From the NCBI GenBank assembly GCA_041568735.1, contig JBFFZG010000212.1, forward strand, positions 1 to 8,709: DNA of 8,709 nt. Direction: 5' to 3'. Of the stretch, positions 6,158-8,709 are shown in pieces. The notes below the pieces were generated by a model, which saw only the letters and a list, made by a program, of their open reading frames with translations, was not told the origin of the DNA and searched no databases. The position numbers were made by a program, and so were the translations under genes. This DNA is from WTJY01 sp041568735 (GTDB lineage Bacteria > Chloroflexota > Anaerolineae > Promineifilales > Promineifilaceae). Each line of letters starts with the position of its first letter. Within the stretch, counting starts at the first letter, position 1.

Positions 6158-6245
6158 CTCTTGTCATTCACCTCGAGATCGGATTCAACCGGCACCAGCG
6201 AAATGGCTGTCGCTAATCTCCGTGGACGCCAGCTCTCCATCCATT

Positions 6246-6254
6246 TGTTAAAAT
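6246..6254 (+). promoter_or_regulatory. Candidate extended -10 promoter of the ACT-domain gene
   Basis: TGT at 6246-6248 is followed directly by TAAAAT at 6249-6254, 40 bases upstream of the ATG at 6295. The -35 position is weak, as in the other promoters called here. The surrounding 137 bases between the DinB remnant and the ACT gene hold nothing else I recognise. Confidence 0.45.
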
Positions 6255-6294
6255 TCCCGCCGGCGCAGATCGCCCTGACCTGAAGACCCCTTTC

Positions 6295-6696
6295 ATGACC
6301 GTGAACCCCTTGACCCTCGACCTCCTCCCCGACTCGTACGCCGTGGTCCGCCTGCCACCGGGTGCTCCTGTGCCGGCATGGGCAACGGCCGGCGACCTGT
6401 TTTCCGTCACCCGCACCCCGACGGAAACTTCGATTCTCTGTGACGACGGCGATTTCCCCCCGGACATCCCGGCCGAGCGCGGCTTCCGGGCCCTGCGCGT
6501 GCAGGGGCCGCTCGACTTCGCCCTGGTCGGCATCCTCGAATCCCTGCTGCGGCCGCTGGCCGGCGCCGCCATCAGCGTCTTTGCCCTGTCGACGTACGAT
6601 ACCGACTACGTGCTCATCCCGGACAGCCGCGTGGAGGAGGCCGTGGAGGTCCTGACCGCGGCCGGCCATCACATCCGGCGCCCGGAGACGACTTGA
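6295..6696 (+). CDS. Paired ACT-domain protein (CASTOR-type ACT, amino-acid sensor-like)
   Basis: The 133-aa protein fits a family of small bacterial proteins with two ACT domains related to the ACT_7/CASTOR group. Features are LLPDSYAVVRLPPGAPVP and AWATAGDLFSVTRTPTETSI in the first half. The second half has ERGFRALRVQGPLDFALVG, then LLRPLAGAAISVFALSTYDT and DYVLIPDSRVEEAVEVL. The ALSTYDTDYVL strand with its acidic residues is the most conserved part of this group. ACT domains bind amino acids and usually control partner enzymes; no partner is adjacent, so it may be a stand-alone regulator. The ATG at 6295 has only a weak ribosome-binding site (TGAAGA). The gene is followed 27 bases after its stop by an attC-like hairpin. 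Confidence 0.87.
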   Translation: MTVNPLTLDLLPDSYAVVRLPPGAPVPAWATAGDLFSVTRTPTETSILCDDGDFPPDIPAERGFRALRVQGPLDFALVGILESLLRPLAGAAISVFALSTYDTDYVLIPDSRVEEAVEVLTAAGHHIRRPETT

Positions 6697-6723
6697 TTTC
6701 AGATTCATGCCGGGTGGGCGTCC

Positions 6724-6805
6724 GTCCAACAGGCGGCCAATCCGCTTCTGACGATGGTGAAATTTAGAAGGAATTGGCCACAAACCAGCTGCGCCTGCGT
6801 TGGAT
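6724..6805. repeat. 82-nt imperfect hairpin with attC-like ends
   Basis: GTCCAAC at 6724-6730 and GTTGGAT at 6799-6805 fit the integron core consensus pair RYYYAAC/GTTRRRY and are inverted copies of each other (TCCAAC/GTTGGA). Further inward, AGGCG (6731-6735) pairs with CGCCT (6792-6796), GCCAAT (6736-6741) with ATTGGC (6773-6778), and CTTCT (6745-6749) with AGAAG (6766-6770). This leaves a 16-base loop, a two-base bulge and a 13-base bulge on the right arm. Length (82) and position just after an ORF fit an integron attC site. Against this, the right-arm bulge is larger than usual and I find no second site in the window. It could instead be a MITE-like or RNA-forming dispersed repeat. The rest of the gap (6697-6950) shows no convincing gene. 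Confidence 0.5.
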
Positions 6806-6950
6806 CAGGCAGTGGGCCGCCGGGACGAGTGAAAGACAGGGGAGGCGCAAGACCATGATCTGAAAACCCGGCCGGCGGCACGTGCAACCCGCCCCCATGA
6901 TTTGCGTATATGGTTCATTCGTCGAAGCCCACCAGCCAGGAAGGAAACGC

Positions 6951-7931
6951 ATGAAAGCGGTCGTGATCACGGCGTATGGGGAGCCGGCCGATGTGCTGCA
7001 GGTCCGGGAGCTGGCCAGACCCTCGCCCGGAGCCGGCCAGGTTCTGGTTCGCGTCTGCGCCGGCTCGCTCAATGTCGCCGACGTGGCCCCCATCAAAGGC
7101 GCGCTCATCGCCCGACTCTTTGGGGCCGGCTGGCGCAAACCCAAGCGGGAGATTCTCGGCACCGACCTGGCCGGCCAGGTCGAGGCGGTAGGGGAAGGGG
7201 TGACCCGGTTTAAATCGGGGGAGGCCGTATTCGGCGGGGCGGCCGGCAGCCTGGCCGAGTATGTCTGCGCCGGCGAGGATCGGCTGGCTGCCAAACCGGC
7301 CGGCGTAACCTGGGAAGCCGCGGCGGCCGTGCCCGTGGCCGGCGTCACCGCCGTGCAGGGGCTGCGGCGCGGCCGGATCGAAGCCGGCCAGAAGGTCCTG
7401 ATCCACGGGGCGTCCGGCGCCGTGGGTACTTTCGCGGTCCAGATCGCCAGCGGGTTCGGGGCCGAGGTCACGGCCGTCTGCAGCACGCGAAACGTCGAGC
7501 AGGCCCGGGCGCTGGGAGCCGACCACGTGATCGACTACACTCGCGAAGATTTCACCCGGAATGGCCGAAAATACGATCTCATCCTGGCCGTCAACGGCAG
7601 CCGGTCGCTGCGTGACTACCGCCGGGCTCTCACCGCGGAAGGGCGCTGCGTCGTGGTCGGGGGCTCCGTCGGGCAGGTCTTTCGAGGCATGCTGCTGGGT
7701 CCCATTCTGTCGAAATTCGGCCGGCAGGTCATCGGTTTCATGGGCATCGCCAAAATCACCCGGGAGGACCTGGAAGTTCTGCGGGATCTCCTGGCTTCCG
7801 GTCAGCTCCGGCCGGCCGTCGAACGGGTTTATCCCTTTGAGGAGACAGGGGCGGCCGTCGCCTACCTGGCTGAAGGACATGCCCGGGCCAAAATCATCAT
7901 TTCGCTGGCCGGCAGCGGCGGTTCCTGCTAA
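6951..7931 (+). CDS. Zinc-less medium-chain dehydrogenase/reductase (quinone oxidoreductase-like)
   Basis: This 326-aa protein has the full layout of MDR enzymes of the quinone-oxidoreductase/RTN4IP1 branch. A GroES-like N-terminal domain (MKAVVITAYGEPADVLQV, GQVLVRVCAGSLNVADV, GTDLAGQVEAVGEGV) is followed by a Rossmann domain. The latter has the nucleotide motif HGASGAVGTFAVQIA at 152-166, CSTRNVEQARALGADHVIDY, and C-terminal AKIIISL. The Cys/His zinc ligands of alcohol dehydrogenases are absent, and the A-x-x-G-x-x-G loop favours NADPH. It should reduce activated C=C bonds of quinones or enones; the substrate is unknown. The ATG at 6951 follows AGGAAGG with a short spacer, and upstream in-frame starts add sequence foreign to the fold. 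A TATATG at 6907-6912 is a possible -10. It appears to be transcribed alone. Confidence 0.9.
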   Translation: MKAVVITAYGEPADVLQVRELARPSPGAGQVLVRVCAGSLNVADVAPIKGALIARLFGAGWRKPKREILGTDLAGQVEAVGEGVTRFKSGEAVFGGAAGSLAEYVCAGEDRLAAKPAGVTWEAAAAVPVAGVTAVQGLRRGRIEAGQKVLIHGASGAVGTFAVQIASGFGAEVTAVCSTRNVEQARALGADHVIDYTREDFTRNGRKYDLILAVNGSRSLRDYRRALTAEGRCVVVGGSVGQVFRGMLLGPILSKFGRQVIGFMGIAKITREDLEVLRDLLASGQLRPAVERVYPFEETGAAVAYLAEGHARAKIIISLAGSGGSC

Positions 7932-8015
7932 AAAAAGCATGACGCCTGGCGCACGCTGGGCGGCCCCTCGCACCAGGTATGGATGAGACCGGAGGCGGCC
8001 GCCAGGGAATGGTTC

Positions 8016-8519
8016 ATGTCCTCGACAAAAAAAAACATGGCGGAATTTCGTCGACAGCTCGGGTCGGGTTCGATCCAGGCGGCCTACCGGGCGCTTCTCT
8101 CCTATTTGACGAGCCTCCGCGGGCACTTCAAGAACAAATACCCGGATTGGCGGGTATCCAATCTCTACCAGGGCCGCCTGGACATTTCGTTTTTCACCCT
8201 TATCCCGCCAGCCCTCGATTTACACCATCTAAAAATCGCCGTTATTTTTCATTACGAGAAATTTCATTTTGAAGCCTGGCTCGTCGGGCGAAACCGCGCC
8301 GTCCAGCGCCGCAGCTGGGAATTGTTCAAAGACGGCCGGTGGCCAGCCTATCGGGTGGTGACCCCGGGCAAGGGGATCGATTCGATTCTCGAATGGGATC
8401 TGACGCCGGATATCGATCTCGACGATCCGGACCGCCTGACCGCCACCATCGAAGCCGGCATTGCCGCCTTCGCTGCCGATATCGAGGGCTTTCTTGCCGG
8501 CGTCCAGCCTCCTGAATAA
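8016..8519 (+). CDS. DUF7000 family protein
   Basis: The 167-aa protein has unknown function and matches DUF7000 along its length. It has an N-terminal helix EFRRQLGSGSIQAAYRALL, then SLRGHFKNKYPDW, LYQGRLDISFFTLIP, LKIAVIFHYEKFHFEAWLVG and RNRAVQRRSWELFK. The C-terminal part has DSILEWDL, DLDDPDRLTATIEAGI and a last helix ADIEGFLAGV. The family looks like a single alpha/beta domain with a strongly aromatic core; no catalytic motif is evident. Three in-frame ATGs exist. The one at 8016 is preferred because AGGGA lies eight bases before it; 8037 starts right after a run of nine A and is also possible, since family proteins start near there. It ends just before a UUCG-type terminator and is separated from the upstream reductase by 84 bases. 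Confidence 0.85.
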   Translation: MSSTKKNMAEFRRQLGSGSIQAAYRALLSYLTSLRGHFKNKYPDWRVSNLYQGRLDISFFTLIPPALDLHHLKIAVIFHYEKFHFEAWLVGRNRAVQRRSWELFKDGRWPAYRVVTPGKGIDSILEWDLTPDIDLDDPDRLTATIEAGIAAFAADIEGFLAGVQPPE

Positions 8520-8530
8520 GCGAACAGATG

Positions 8531-8548
8531 GCATCTTCGGGTGTTTTT
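8531..8548 (+). terminator. Intrinsic terminator with TTCG tetraloop after the DUF7000 gene
   Basis: CATC (8532-8535) and GGTG (8540-8543) close on the very stable C(TTCG)G tetraloop, with one wobble pair and an extra G-T at the base, followed by five T (8544-8548). It begins 11 bases after the stop codon at 8519. The stem is short, so efficiency is uncertain. Confidence 0.5.
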
Positions 8549-8573
8549 CTGTTCATGATGATCCCCAGGAATA

Positions 8574-8588
8574 ATTACAGATTGTAAT
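8574..8588. promoter_or_regulatory. Perfect 15-bp palindrome ATTACA-GAT-TGTAAT
   Basis: Six-base arms around a three-base centre form a perfect dyad in the only AT-rich stretch of the last 190 bases. The TACA/TGTA half-sites resemble operators of several dimeric repressors, for example the BlaI/CopY type, though those use a different spacer. No promoter or downstream gene in the window can be tied to it. Confidence 0.35.
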
Positions 8589-8621
8589 CGAATGCGCTCC
8601 ATTGCCCCCTCCTGAGGTGCC

Positions 8622-8681
8622 GGCTCTACAGATAGTAGTCGTTTCCCGGCTGCCTCGCAGCCCGTTGAGAGCCTGATCTGT
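8622..8681. repeat. Structured dyad region at the right end
   Basis: GGCTCT (8622-8627) is inverted to AGAGCC (8668-8673). Enclosed is a perfect small hairpin, GGCTGC (8648-8653), CTC, GCAGCC (8657-8662). A second interleaved pair, ACAGAT (8628-8633) and ATCTGT (8676-8681), could form a pseudoknot with the first. No gene is supported in 8520-8709. It may be a non-coding RNA, a dispersed repeat or the 3' end of something outside the window. Confidence 0.35.
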
Positions 8682-8709
8682 GTTCCGCTGAAAACGCCAA
8701 AGATACTTC

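Noticed and set aside
7945..7977. CCTGG...CCAGG inverted repeat after the reductase gene as a terminator.
   Set aside because: Arms are five bases with a 23-base loop and no T-run follows.
6915..8126. Minus-strand open frame of 403 codons opposite the reductase gene.
   Set aside because: The opposite strand encodes a complete, well-conserved MDR protein; this frame has no domain and is a shadow.
8626..8709. Minus-strand open frame entering from the right edge and ending at a TAG (8628-8626).
   Set aside because: Only 27 codons, with codon use unlike the GC-rich genes here and no recognisable family; the region is better described by its inverted repeats.
1..8709. CRISPR array, tRNA or rRNA genes.
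   Set aside because: No regularly spaced direct repeats and no tRNA or rRNA signature were seen on either strand.

Overview
The window is GC-rich bacterial DNA (above 60% G+C by eye). It carries a run of small, mostly single-domain genes, nearly all on the + strand: GNAT, VOC/glyoxalase, SRPBCC, DinB, GyrI-like, ACT, DUF4287/DUF5655, DUF6194 and DUF7000 types. This mixture, and the sequence of the DinB remnant at 5921-6157, suggest a Chloroflexota (Anaerolineae-like) genome. That is a judgement from family recall, because there is no rRNA or marker gene here. Several promoters show a good -10 box, sometimes with an upstream TG, and a poor -35.

Layout. 1-307 holds the C-terminal remnant of a YcaQ-type winged-helix (HTH_42) gene behind an abrupt junction. 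500-1568 is a probable two-gene unit: a DUF4287-DUF5655 protein and an Imm26-like protein. 1653-2081 is a YjaB-like acetyltransferase. 2289-3642 is a clear three-gene operon (SRPBCC, DUF6194, GyrI-like) with its own promoter and a leader hairpin. 3783-4430 encodes a membrane protein with three predicted TM helices and a cyclic-nucleotide-binding domain; it converges on a CatE-like two-domain VOC dioxygenase (4449-5396, minus). A second, single-domain VOC gene (5498-5920) is divergent from it. 5921-6157 is a frameshifted and truncated DinB gene on the minus strand. 6295-6696 encodes a paired-ACT-domain protein. It is followed by an 82-nt imperfect hairpin with integron attC-like ends (6724-6805). 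6951-7931 is a zinc-less medium-chain reductase and 8016-8519 a DUF7000 protein with a terminator. The last 120 bases hold a perfect 15-bp palindrome and a structured dyad but no gene I can support.

The genes do not form one pathway. They look like an accessory neighbourhood of ligand-binding and small-molecule-modifying proteins, with two decayed genes (YcaQ-like, DinB) showing turnover. The best leads for something new are the solitary attC-like hairpin, the Popeye-like 3TM-CNBD protein, the operon of three ligand-binding folds, and the strong over-representation of the palindrome GGCCGGCC (12 copies).
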